Assembly (NCBI RefSeq): GCF_038397755.1
Contig: NZ_CP151637.1
Coordinates: 4,278,001-4,342,000, forward strand
Origin: Microbacterium sp. LWH7-1.2
GTDB lineage: Bacteria; Actinomycetota; Actinomycetes; Actinomycetales; Microbacteriaceae
DNA length: 64,000 nt
Direction of reading: 5' to 3'
The notes beneath the pieces were generated by a model, which was not told where the DNA came from, searched no databases, and worked only from the letters and a program-made list of their open reading frames with translations. Numbering within the stretch: the stretch's first letter is position 1; the number at the start of each line of letters is the position of its first letter. Below, in pieces: positions 29,919 to 40,414 of this stretch. Made by a program: the position numbers and the translations under genes.

Positions 29919-30023
29919 TGGCCGAACATCGATTCTGGCATTGCGGCACCCGACGTCACCCCCCGAATTCGGGGCCGCGCTTGGCGGCATCCCATTCCCC
30001 CCATGGGATGCCGCCTTTCCTTC
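29919..30023 (+). ncRNA. 6C small RNA
   Basis: This actinobacterial regulatory RNA is known by two stem-loops whose terminal loops each hold six or more Cs. Hairpin 1 pairs GCGGC-a-CCCGA with TCGGG-GCCGC and has CCCCCC (29959-29964) in its loop. Hairpin 2 is a perfect 12-bp stem (29983-29994 with 30004-30015) with CCCCCC in the loop and TTTCCTTCTT after it, which is the terminator. In mycobacteria the C-rich loops pair with G-rich sites in mRNAs. The place, between acs and the Tad genes, matches the mycobacterial position. The 5' end is inferred from the promoter. Confidence 0.9.
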
Positions 30024-30138
30024 TTGGGAGCGGTTCCGCGGCCCGTCCCGCGCCGGCGCCGGCTCCTCCCCAGCGGCGGTGACCGCCCTGCTCTCCACCG
30101 ATGACCAGGATCACCGCCGGCAGGGGTGGAGGTCTCCC

Positions 30139-30144
30139 TACCGT
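30139..30144 (+). promoter_or_regulatory. -10 element for leaderless tadA
   Basis: TACCGT ends 6 nt before ATG 30151. Confidence 0.55.
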
Positions 30145-30150
30145 CGGAGC

Positions 30151-31377
30151 ATGTCCGCACCGTTCGTCGTCCGTCGCCGCTCCGCGGCCTCGCTCGCTCC
30201 CGGCGCGAAGGGACGGACGGATGCTTCGCCCCGGCCGGCGTCCGCTGCGCGGGCGTCCGCTCCGTCGGCTGTTGCACCGCCCGCCGCGGCGGGCGCGTGG
30301 GTGCCTCACCGGGGCGGTGCCGACGGGGCGACGCGGGTGGCGAAGTCGGCGTCGCTCCACAGGCTCGGTGAGGCGGCGACACCCCCGGCGAGCCCGGCCC
30401 GCACGACCGCAGCGGCCTTCGCGCACAGTTCGGCGCAGCGGCATCGCGTCCTCGATCCGTTCGCGGCATACCTCGACGACCCCGAGGTCACCGACCTGTT
30501 CGTCAACGGCGCGGCGGGTCTGTTCGTCGATCGCGGAGCCGGGGTCGTGCCGGCGCGGGAATGGCGGGCGACCGAAGATGAGGTGCGCGATCTCGCGGTG
30601 GCGCTCATCGGCCTCGGTGGGCGGCACATCGACGACGCCGCTCCGTGCGTGGACGTGCGCCTCGACGGCGGCATCCGCGTCCACGCCGTGCTGCCGCCCA
30701 TCGCCCCGGAGGGCACGGTCCTGTCGATCCGCGTGCCGCGCCTCGGCGCTGCGACGCTCGATGACCTGCAGCGCACGGGCATGTTCGACGAGGACGTGCG
30801 CCGACGGCTGGCCGACGCGATCGCGGGACGCGCGAACCTCCTGGTGTCCGGCGCCGCCGGCGCGGGGAAGACCACACTGCTCGCGGCGCTGCTCGCGGAG
30901 GCACCCGCCCACGAGCGCATCGTCACGATCGAGGATGTCGCCGAGCTGCGCATCGCGCATCCGCACCACGTCCGCCTCGAGGCGCGTCAGCCCAACATCG
31001 AAGGATCCGGCGGCGTCGGGCTTGCGCGGCTGGTGCGTGAGGCGCTGCGTATGCGGCCCGACCGGCTCGTGGTGGGGGAGTGCCGTGGCGAAGAAGTCCG
31101 GGAGCTGCTGGCGGCACTGAATACCGGCCACGACGGCGGAGCCGGCACGGTGCACGCGAACGGACTCCACGACGTGCCCGCCCGGCTCGAGGCGCTCGGT
31201 GCACCCGCCGGACTCGACGATCGCGCACTCGCCCGCCAGGCCGCCACCGCGATCGGGCTCGTCGTTCACGTGGAGCGGAGCGCGGACGGCTCCCGCCGCA
31301 TCGCCGGAGTCGGTCGCCCGTTCGTCGCTGAAGACGGGCGTCTGGCCATCGAGGAGGAGCGATGGGATTCTCGCTGA
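30151..31377 (+). CDS. tadA: Tad pilus/secretion ATPase (TadA/CpaF type)
   Basis: TadA powers assembly of Flp-type pili at the inner membrane. The 408-residue protein starts with an Ala/Pro/Arg-rich region of about 90 residues; the ATPase follows, with Walker A SGAAGAGKTT, the Asp box TIEDVAEL, the ALRMRPDRLVVGECRGEE stretch and the His box GTVHANG. It matches mycobacterial Rv3659c in type and place. ATG 30151 is fixed by a leaderless -10; an upstream frame runs through 6C RNA and is not real. It overlaps the next gene by 16 bp. No prepilin peptidase is in the window. Confidence 0.9.
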   Translation: MSAPFVVRRRSAASLAPGAKGRTDASPRPASAARASAPSAVAPPAAAGAWVPHRGGADGATRVAKSASLHRLGEAATPPASPARTTAAAFAHSSAQRHRVLDPFAAYLDDPEVTDLFVNGAAGLFVDRGAGVVPAREWRATEDEVRDLAVALIGLGGRHIDDAAPCVDVRLDGGIRVHAVLPPIAPEGTVLSIRVPRLGAATLDDLQRTGMFDEDVRRRLADAIAGRANLLVSGAAGAGKTTLLAALLAEAPAHERIVTIEDVAELRIAHPHHVRLEARQPNIEGSGGVGLARLVREALRMRPDRLVVGECRGEEVRELLAALNTGHDGGAGTVHANGLHDVPARLEALGAPAGLDDRALARQAATAIGLVVHVERSADGSRRIAGVGRPFVAEDGRLAIEEERWDSR

Positions 31378-32426
31378 CGCAGCGCGCGCCGCAGGCCCGG
31401 GCGCTGTCGCGACGCCCTCCCTCGTCGCGACTACCGGCAACGTCCCGGTTCGGAGCGTCGTCCCGCTTTCGGGCGTGGTCCCGACCCCCGGCGTCATCGG
31501 CCGACGTGGCGGAGACTGTCCTGCGGCTGGCGGTGCTGCTGCAGGCGGGGGTGGCGCCTGCCCGCGCGTGGGAGCATCTCGCTCTCGCCGGCGACCCGGC
31601 GGCTCAGCACGTCGCATCGGCGATCGGACGAGGTGTGCCGCTGCCTGAGGCGATCGCCACCGCGGGGTCCGGCGCGTGGCGCGAGGTCGGCGTCGCGTCT
31701 CAGGTCGCGGTGGTCGTGGGAGCGCCGCTCGCCGAGTGCCTGCGCGGACTGGCCGCGGCGCTGCGCGACGCGCAGGAGGCGGCCGACGACGTGCGGGTGG
31801 CCCTCGCCGAGCCCGCGGGAACGGCTCGGCTCATGAGCTGGCTCCCGCTCGTGGCGGTGGGGCTGGGCGCTGCACTCGGGTTCGACACGTTCGGCACCCT
31901 GTTCGCGAACCCGCTCGGGGTGGCCTGTCTCGCCGGAGGCGCCGTGCTGATCCTCGCCGCTCGCCGCTGGACGACGCGGCTCGTGCGCGCAGCCGTGACG
32001 TCCGGGGGCGCGCCAGGCCTCGACGCGGAGCTGATCGCGATCGCGCTGAGCGGCGGGGTCTCCATCGATCGGGCCCGGGCGGTCGTGCGGGAGGCGCGCC
32101 AACGAGGAAACCCCGGCGAGAGCTCCGTTCCGCAGGCCCGCTCCGCGCACGAAACAGCCCACCTGGAAGAGGAGTCCGGCAGATCGGACGATGTGGACGC
32201 CGTGCTGGCGCTGTCGCGGACGGCGGGCGTGCCCGCAGTCGAACTGCTGCGGGCTTCGAGCGCCCACGCCCGGCATCGCGCGCGCGTCGAAGCCCGCCTG
32301 CGTGCGGCGCGGCTCTCGTCTCGGCTGCTCATTCCGCTCGGCGTGTGCACGCTGCCGGCCTTCCTCCTTCTCGGAGTCGCGCCCATGCTGCTCAGCGTCA
32401 TGTCGACGATGTCGGTCTCGCTGTGA
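31362..32426 (+). CDS. Tad inner-membrane protein, apparently a TadB/TadC-like fusion
   Basis: TadB and TadC are the platform proteins of Tad pili. This 354-residue protein has one T2SF-like helical unit in VAETVLRLAVLLQAGVAPARAWEHLA (about 46-71) with membrane helices near 160-200. A second such unit follows in LDAELIAIALSGGVSIDRARAVV (about 219-241), with a C-terminal membrane pair in LLIPLGVCTLPAFLLLGVAPMLL. Mycobacteria have two separate genes (Rv3658c and Rv3657c) at this place. The N-terminal 40 residues are Arg/Ser-rich. The ATG overlaps tadA, implying coupling. Confidence 0.8.
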   Translation: MGFSLTQRAPQARALSRRPPSSRLPATSRFGASSRFRAWSRPPASSADVAETVLRLAVLLQAGVAPARAWEHLALAGDPAAQHVASAIGRGVPLPEAIATAGSGAWREVGVASQVAVVVGAPLAECLRGLAAALRDAQEAADDVRVALAEPAGTARLMSWLPLVAVGLGAALGFDTFGTLFANPLGVACLAGGAVLILAARRWTTRLVRAAVTSGGAPGLDAELIAIALSGGVSIDRARAVVREARQRGNPGESSVPQARSAHETAHLEEESGRSDDVDAVLALSRTAGVPAVELLRASSAHARHRARVEARLRAARLSSRLLIPLGVCTLPAFLLLGVAPMLLSVMSTMSVSL

Positions 32427-32519
32427 GGGACCGGCTCGCGACCCCGGGACCACCCGCGACTGACCGTCGCCGCCCCTCAGACCGTGCCCGACCCACGAAT
32501 CCATCGAACGGAGAACCCC

Positions 32520-32762
32520 ATGTCCCTGTGCCGAGCCGACCGAGTCGTGCCCCCTCTCACGCGTCGCCGTGCCGAACGCCTCTTCACGCCGCGCGACGCC
32601 GACAGCGCGTGGGCCGACGACACCGGAGCCGCGACGGCCGAGTACGCCATCGCGACGATGGCAGCCGTCGCCTTCGCCGGGCTGCTGGTCGTCATCATGC
32701 GGTCCGACGAGGTGCGCACCATCCTCACCGATCTCGTACGACGCGCGCTCACGGTGGCGTGA
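32520..32762 (+). CDS. Flp-type pilin (DUF4244)
   Basis: The 80-residue protein has a 35-residue basic leader, then TGAATAEYAIATMAAVAF, which fits the Flp prepilin cleavage site G/XXXXEY, followed by one hydrophobic helix and a short C-terminus. It is the likely pilus subunit. GGAG stands before ATG 32520 after a 93-bp gap from the platform gene, allowing stronger expression than its neighbours. It corresponds to mycobacterial Rv3656c in position. The stop shares a base with the tadE start (TGATG). Confidence 0.85.
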   Translation: MSLCRADRVVPPLTRRRAERLFTPRDADSAWADDTGAATAEYAIATMAAVAFAGLLVVIMRSDEVRTILTDLVRRALTVA

Positions 32763-33094
32763 TGCGCCCGCGGCTGGGCGACGACCGCGGTGCGGTCGTC
32801 GCCGAGTTCGCGGTCGCCCTCCCCGCGGTCGTCCTCGTGCTGGTCCTCGGCGTGGGCGCGCTCGCCGCAGCGTCCCGGCAGGTGCGGCTGCAGGACGCGG
32901 TGGCGGATGCCGCACGCCTGAGTGCTCGCGGCGAATCCGACCAGCGCGTCCGCGATGCCGTGGCGACGACGGTGGGCGAGGCATCCGTCGAGATCACCCC
33001 TCGAGGCGATCTCGTGTGCGTGTCGGCAACCGCGTCGGCGCTGTTCGGGGTGCGGGTCACGGCCGCCGGGTGCGCATTGGCGGGTGGGCTGTGA
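32762..33094 (+). CDS. TadE-family pseudopilin
   Basis: The 110-residue protein starts LGDDRGAVVAEFAVALPAVVLVLVLG: a short leader, a G/XXXXEF processing motif and a membrane helix, as in TadE-type pseudopilins. The rest is a small periplasmic domain with two Cys. It is the equivalent of mycobacterial Rv3655c. The start overlaps the pilin stop by one base. Confidence 0.85.
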   Translation: MRPRLGDDRGAVVAEFAVALPAVVLVLVLGVGALAAASRQVRLQDAVADAARLSARGESDQRVRDAVATTVGEASVEITPRGDLVCVSATASALFGVRVTAAGCALAGGL

Positions 33095-33458
33095 TCCTGC
33101 CGCGTGCCTTCGTCACCCCGCCGGCGAGCGGGCGCTGCTGATGGCGGGGACGATGGCGGCGGTCGGGATCATCTCCGCCGCAGCCCTGCTCGCGGTGGGG
33201 CTCGCCGGCGCCGGCGCTGCCGCTGCCGCGAGCCAGCGACTGGCCTCGGCGGCGGACGCCGGGGCGCTGGCCGCGGCGGACGCGGCGTCGGGGGCGATTC
33301 CCGGTGTCCCGTGCGATCGGGCGGCCGAGGTCGCGGGCACGTTCGGCGCTGTCGTCGAGGCGTGCGAGCTCGACGAGCTGATCGCGACGGTCACCGTCTC
33401 GATGCGCCTCGGACCGGTCGCCGCACGGGCATCGGCTCGTGCGGGGCCGCCGCCCTGA
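33084..33458 (+). CDS. TadE/TadG-like secreted pseudopilin (Rv3654c type)
   Basis: This roughly 124-residue protein has a membrane helix at about 20-45 (MAGTMAAVGIISAAALLAVGLAG) and then the conserved QRLASAADAGALAAADAA, typical of the helicase/secretion-neighbourhood TadE-like proteins such as Rv3654c. Two Cys (VPCDR and EACEL) lie in the outer domain. GTG 33084, overlapping tadE, includes the usual residues before the helix; ATG 33141 is the shorter alternative. It ends the Tad cluster. Confidence 0.72.
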   Translation: MGCDPAACLRHPAGERALLMAGTMAAVGIISAAALLAVGLAGAGAAAAASQRLASAADAGALAAADAASGAIPGVPCDRAAEVAGTFGAVVEACELDELIATVTVSMRLGPVAARASARAGPPP

Positions 33459-33494
33459 TCCCGTCTCACAGCGCCCGCACCGGGAACTGGCGTG

Positions 33495-33500
33495 TATGGT
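33495..33500 (+). promoter_or_regulatory. -10 element of the topA promoter
   Basis: TATGGT lies 31 nt before TTG 33526, giving a short leader that includes AAAGGA at 33512-33517. The ATG inside this box is therefore unlikely to be a start codon. Confidence 0.45.
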
Positions 33501-33525
33501 TTGCGTCGAAGAAAGGACGCCCCCG

Positions 33526-36239
<2,714 letters not shown>

Positions 36240-36243
<4 letters not shown>

Positions 36244-36881
36244 CGGGCCCCGGCCACACCGCGAGAGGGCTGTTCGTCACGTTCGAGGGCGGCGACGGCG
36301 TCGGCAAGACGACGCAGGCTGCGCTCCTCGACGCTTGGCTGACGGATGCCGGACGCACCGTCGTGCGCACGCGCGAGCCCGGCGGCACCGAGGTCGGCGT
36401 GCTCATCCGTGACATCGTCCTCCATCATCGCGGCGAGGTCGCCCCGCGGGCCGAGGCTCTCCTGTACGCCGCCGACCGGGCGCACCACATCGAGACGCTC
36501 GTCCGCCCCGCCCTGGCCAGGGGCGATGTCGTGATCCAGGATCGCTACCTCGACTCCTCCGTCGCGTATCAGGGCGCCGGGCGCGTCCTCGGGCGCGACG
36601 AGGTGCGCGACCTCTCGCTGTGGGCGACGGGGGGACTCCTTCCCGATGTCACGGTGCTCCTCGACCTCGACCCCGCATCGGCCCGCGAGCGTCTCGACGC
36701 CGACGACAAGCCGTTCGACCGTCTCGAGGCCGAGAAGGAGCACTTCCACGCCCGGGTGCGGGAGGAGTTCCTGGCGCTCGCCGCCGCCGAGCCCGGGCGC
36801 TTCCTTGTGCTCGACGCCGCGTTGCCGCCCGCCGAGCTCGCCGCGGCCGTGCGCGCGCGTGTGGAGCCGCTGCTCGCATGA
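36240..36881 (+). CDS. tmk: Thymidylate kinase
   Basis: Tmk converts dTMP to dTDP. The 213-residue protein has P-loop FEGGDGVGKTTQ (about 15-26), the DRX motif in QDRYLDSSVAYQGAG and a LID region after LDLDPASARERL. GTG 36240 overlaps the topA stop (GTGA), which sets the start and links translation. holB follows with its own leaderless promoter. Confidence 0.95.
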
Positions 36882-36925
36882 GGCGAACGCTCGGCGTATG
36901 CACAGCCGGTGTCCGGCGCCACGGT

Positions 36926-36931
36926 TAGGCT
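36926..36931 (+). promoter_or_regulatory. -10 element for leaderless holB
   Basis: TAGGCT ends 7 nt before ATG 36939, which decides the holB start. Confidence 0.6.
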
Positions 36932-36938
36932 GGTCGGC

Positions 36939-38123
36939 ATGGACCCGGTCGCCGCTGTCGCTGGGGCGTCTCCCGCGACGGACGACCAGGCATTCCCCTG
37001 GGGCGACGTGTGGGGGCAGCCCGAAGCCGTGGCCGCGCTCAAGGAAGCAGCATCCGATCCCGCGTCGATGACCCATGCGTGGCTCATCACCGGCCCTCCC
37101 GGCTCCGGTCGGTCCACGCTCGCCCACGCCTTCGCGGCAGCTCTCATCGCCGAGCCCGGTGACGAGCGCGCGATGCACCAGGTGCTCGCCGGCACCCACC
37201 CCGACCTGACGGCGCTGCGCACCGAGGGCGTCATCATCTCGATCAAGGACGCCCGCGCCCTCGTCGAGCGGTCGTATTTCGCGCCGTCGCTCGGGCGCTA
37301 CCGCGTCATCGTCATGGAAGACGCCGACCGCATGGCCGAGCGCACGTCGAACGTGCTGCTGAAGGCGCTCGAAGAGCCGCCCGAGCGCACCGTCTGGGTG
37401 CTGTGCGCGCCGAGTGATGCCGACCTCCTGCCGACGATCCGCTCCCGCGTGCGCACGCTGCGCCTGCGCGAGCCTGACGTCGCGGACGTCGCCGAGCTCA
37501 TCGTGCGGCGAAGCGGCGTCGATCCGGCGATCGCGGAGCAGTCCGCTCGCCACGCGCAGCGCCACATCGGCATGGCGCAGCGACTCGCGACGGATGCTGC
37601 GGCCCGCGCGCGTCGCGATGCCACGCTGCGCGGCGTGCTCGCGGTGCGCGGCGTGGGAGACGCGGTGGAGGTCGCCGGCGCGATCGTCGCCGCCGCCACC
37701 GACGACGCGAAGGCGCTCACCGCGGAGCGCGACGAAGCGGAGCGCGCCGGTCTCCTGCGCACGCTCGGCATCGCCGAGGGCGGCGCCATCCCGCCTGCTG
37801 TGCGCTCGCAGCTCTCGGCCCTCGAGGACGAGCAGAAGCGCCGTGCCACGCGCAGCCTGCGCGACGGCATCGACCGCGTCCTCACCGACCTCGAGTCGAT
37901 GTTCCGCGACGTGCTGCTGCTGCAGTTCGGGCGCGACACCGACCTCATCAATCGCGAGCTCGAGCCCGAACTGCGTGCCCTCGCTGCCGCGTGGACGCCC
38001 GAGCGCACGCTGACGGTCGTCGACCGCATCGGCGTCACGCGCGAGAACCTCGAATTGAACGCCGCGCCCGCTCTGGCGCTCGAGAGCATGCTCGTCACCG
38101 TCGCGAGCGGAAGGATCCCGTGA
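36939..38123 (+). CDS. holB: DNA polymerase III subunit delta'
   Basis: Delta' is the rigid stator of the clamp loader that DnaX powers. The 394-residue protein has the AAA+ fold with TGPPGSGRSTLA, in which the Walker Lys is Arg58, then the conserved VLAGTHPDL, ALVERSYFAPSLGRYRVIVMEDADRM and ALEEPPERTVWVLCAPSD. The Cys-rich zinc module usually found before LAGTHPD is missing. Loss of the ATP Lys is normal for a subunit that need not hydrolyse ATP. The stop overlaps the next start (GTGA). Confidence 0.92.
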   Translation: MDPVAAVAGASPATDDQAFPWGDVWGQPEAVAALKEAASDPASMTHAWLITGPPGSGRSTLAHAFAAALIAEPGDERAMHQVLAGTHPDLTALRTEGVIISIKDARALVERSYFAPSLGRYRVIVMEDADRMAERTSNVLLKALEEPPERTVWVLCAPSDADLLPTIRSRVRTLRLREPDVADVAELIVRRSGVDPAIAEQSARHAQRHIGMAQRLATDAAARARRDATLRGVLAVRGVGDAVEVAGAIVAAATDDAKALTAERDEAERAGLLRTLGIAEGGAIPPAVRSQLSALEDEQKRRATRSLRDGIDRVLTDLESMFRDVLLLQFGRDTDLINRELEPELRALAAAWTPERTLTVVDRIGVTRENLELNAAPALALESMLVTVASGRIP

Positions 38124-39679
38124 AACCGACCCGCCCCCGCCGACGGAGTCGCGCGGCAGCCGTCGTCGCCGGCCTGGTCGCCGCATCCGTGGTCCTCAGC
38201 GGCTGCCTGTCGGCGATGATCCCCGACGCGTCGCCCCGGCCGTCCTCCAGCAAGGCCGCCGATACGGAGGGCGTCGCAGAGAACCTGCTGCCGTACTACG
38301 AGCAGACGCTCGACTGGTCGGGCTGCAACGAGACCTTCGACTGCACGACGGTGACGGCGCCGCTGGACTGGGCCGACCCGACGAAGGGCGACATCGAGCT
38401 GTCCGTCATCCGCAGCCGCGCCGAGGGCACCGACGATCCCATCGGATCTCTGCTGACCAACCCGGGCGGTCCGGGCGCGAGCGGTGTGGCGCTGATCCGC
38501 GACTCGGTCTCGTTCGCGGTGAGTGGGCCGGTGCGTCAGCAGTTCGACGTCATCGGCTTCGATCCGCGCGGTGTGGGTGAGTCGACGTCGGTGACCTGTT
38601 ACGACGCGTCCGACATGGACGCCTACCTCTACGACATCCCCGCGAACGCTCGGGGAACGGATGCGTGGACCGACGAGCTCCTCGAACGACACCGGGACTT
38701 CGGCGAGGCCTGCGACGAGAACAGCGACGGCATCCTCCCGTTCGTCACGACGGAGAACGCCGCCCGCGACATGGACCTGCTGCGCGCGGTGCTCGGCGAC
38801 ACGGAGCTGAACTACCTCGGCTACTCATACGGCACGTTCCTCGGCGCGACCTACGCGAAACTGTTCCCCCAGAAGGTGGGACGACTCGTGCTCGACGGTG
38901 CGATCGACCCGTCCGTCTCCGGGCTGGATGTCGGGATCACCCAGGGCGTCGGATTCGAGTCGGCGCTGCGCGCGTACATGGCTGACTGCCTGACGGACGA
39001 CGAGTGTCCCTTCCGCGGCACCGTCGACGAAGCGATGGCCGACCTGGGCGCGCTTCTGGCCGGCGTCGACCGCGACCCCATCCCGAACGCGGACGGCCGC
39101 ACGCTGGGCGCGGACTCGCTGATGACCGCGATCGTCGCCGCCCTCTACTCGCAGGACAGCTGGAGCTACCTCACGACGGCGCTCACCGACATCTTGCAGG
39201 GCAACGCCGAGATCGCCTTCCAGCTCGCCGACTTCTACAACAACCGCCAGGACGGCACGTACCTCGACAATCAGACCGAGGCGTTCCGCGCCTACAACTG
39301 CATGGACTACCCCGTCGACGCCACCGAGCAGGAGCAGGCCGACGCGACGGCGCTCCTCGAGGCCGAGGCCCCGACCGTGGCGCCGTACTGGCAGGGCCCC
39401 GATCCCTGTGAGGTCTGGCCCTACCCGCCCACCGGTGTGCGCGAGCGCATCACCGCCGACGGCGCAGCGCCCATCGTCGTGGTGGGCACGACGAACGACC
39501 CGGCCACGCCGTACGAGTGGTCGGTGTCGCTGGCCGAGCAGCTTTCCTCCGGCGTGCTGGTGACGCGGGTCGGCGAGGGCCACACCGGTTACAACAAGGG
39601 CAACGCATGCGTCGACTCCGCCGTCGAGACGTACCTGCTCGACGGCACGCCTCCGCAGGACGACCTGCGCTGCGAGTGA
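38120..39679 (+). CDS. Lipoprotein alpha/beta hydrolase, tripeptidyl aminopeptidase-like
   Basis: The 519-residue protein has a lipoprotein signal with the lipobox LSGC (Cys29) and an alpha/beta-hydrolase fold of the SlpD/Tap family: LLTNPGGPGASG, FDPRGVGES, the nucleophile elbow GYSYGTFLG, and a C-terminal TAP-like domain with the catalytic Asp (TNDPATPYEW) and His (GEGHTGY). Such enzymes release short peptides outside the cell. Cys pairs (CNETFDC, DCLTDDEC) suggest disulfides. GTG 38120 overlaps the holB stop, a pairing often seen in Microbacteriaceae as far as I recall. A terminator follows. Confidence 0.88.
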   Translation: MKPTRPRRRSRAAAVVAGLVAASVVLSGCLSAMIPDASPRPSSSKAADTEGVAENLLPYYEQTLDWSGCNETFDCTTVTAPLDWADPTKGDIELSVIRSRAEGTDDPIGSLLTNPGGPGASGVALIRDSVSFAVSGPVRQQFDVIGFDPRGVGESTSVTCYDASDMDAYLYDIPANARGTDAWTDELLERHRDFGEACDENSDGILPFVTTENAARDMDLLRAVLGDTELNYLGYSYGTFLGATYAKLFPQKVGRLVLDGAIDPSVSGLDVGITQGVGFESALRAYMADCLTDDECPFRGTVDEAMADLGALLAGVDRDPIPNADGRTLGADSLMTAIVAALYSQDSWSYLTTALTDILQGNAEIAFQLADFYNNRQDGTYLDNQTEAFRAYNCMDYPVDATEQEQADATALLEAEAPTVAPYWQGPDPCEVWPYPPTGVRERITADGAAPIVVVGTTNDPATPYEWSVSLAEQLSSGVLVTRVGEGHTGYNKGNACVDSAVETYLLDGTPPQDDLRCE

Positions 39680-39693
39680 CCCGCGACACATGA

Positions 39694-39735
39694 GGAGTGC
39701 GGATGCCCCGGCACGGGGCATCCGCTCTCCTTCTT
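39694..39735 (+). terminator. Terminator after the hydrolase gene
   Basis: An 11-bp perfect stem (39699-39709 with 39715-39725), 5-nt loop, and a T-rich stretch after it (CTCCTTCTT). Confidence 0.8.
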
Positions 39736-39819
39736 CGGGACACCGGGTCCGCCCGGAGTGGATCGAGTCCGCAACGGATGGCTCGACCGCCGTGGTTCGC
39801 GAGCACCGCCGTGACCCTG

Positions 39820-39825
39820 TAAGAT
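39820..39825 (+). promoter_or_regulatory. -10 element of the tRNA-Thr promoter
   Basis: TAAGAT stands 30 bp before the mature 5' end. No clear -35. Confidence 0.45.
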
Positions 39826-39855
39826 CGTTGCTTGTGCGTCGCGCAAGCGAGGCCG

Positions 39856-39928
39856 GCCACCTTAGCTCAGTCGGCAGAGCGAATCACTCGTAATGATTAG
39901 GTCAAGGGTTCGATTCCCTTAGGTGGCT
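39856..39928 (+). tRNA. tRNA-Thr (anticodon CGT)
   Basis: A 73-nt cloverleaf with acceptor stem GCCACCT / AGGTGGC, D arm TAGCTCAGTCGGCAGAGC, anticodon stem AATCA / TGATT around CTCGTAA, and T arm with GTTCGATT. CCA is not encoded. It reads ACG. Confidence 0.97.
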
Positions 39929-39937
39929 CAGAACCGG

Positions 39938-39963
39938 AACGGCCGCGGACAGCGGCCGTTTTC
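39938..39963 (+). terminator. Terminator after tRNA-Thr
   Basis: A 9-bp stem (39938-39946 with 39952-39960), 5-nt loop and a T run at the end. Confidence 0.85.
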
Positions 39964-39986
39964 CGTATCCGAAGGACGGTGATGCG

Positions 39987-40382
39987 GTGTCTCAGGCGAT
40001 CGACGCCCTCGCCGAGATCTTCTCGTGGATCGGATTCGGCGTGGGGGCCCTCCTCGCGGGCGTCGCGCTCATCATGTACCTCTTCGACGGCACCTGGCTG
40101 CCGGTGCGCGCGGTCGTCGAGAGCGGCCCGAACGGCCGGCTCGTCCGCTGGTTCGACGAGGACGGCGGCGTCGGCGAGGCGCACCTCACGCACGAACAGG
40201 ACCACCACATCGGCGACGCGGACATGGCCGACATCTTCGTGCGCCGCGGATCGCGCAATCGGATGCGGCTGACCCAGGGGTCCCCGGCGGTGCGCGCCGT
40301 CGCCCGCCTGGCGATCGGGATGCTCGCGCTCGGCGTGGTGGCGCTCGTCACGTCACTCGTGATGCTGTTCGTGCGCGGCTGA
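39987..40382 (+). CDS. Two-helix membrane protein of unknown function
   Basis: The 131-residue protein has one membrane helix at about 10-30, a soluble middle of about 70 residues (VRAVVESGPNGRLVRWFDEDGGVGEAHLTHEQ) that looks like a small beta domain, and a second helix at about 107-129. I do not recognise a named family. GTG 39987 follows AAGGACGG. It stands alone between tRNA-Thr and a convergent transporter. Confidence 0.65.
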   Translation: MSQAIDALAEIFSWIGFGVGALLAGVALIMYLFDGTWLPVRAVVESGPNGRLVRWFDEDGGVGEAHLTHEQDHHIGDADMADIFVRRGSRNRMRLTQGSPAVRAVARLAIGMLALGVVALVTSLVMLFVRG

Positions 40383-40414
40383 TCCGCAGACTCGCCGGCG
40401 GGGGCCCGTCGGCT

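Noticed and set aside
29908..30150. N-terminal extension of tadA through the 6C region
   Set aside because: This sequence is the 6C RNA with its terminator, and a leaderless promoter directly precedes ATG 30151.
33439..33525. Earlier starts for topA (33439 or ATG 33496)
   Set aside because: ATG 33496 is within the -10 box, and the encoded residues do not resemble the TopA N-terminus, which begins at TTG 33526.
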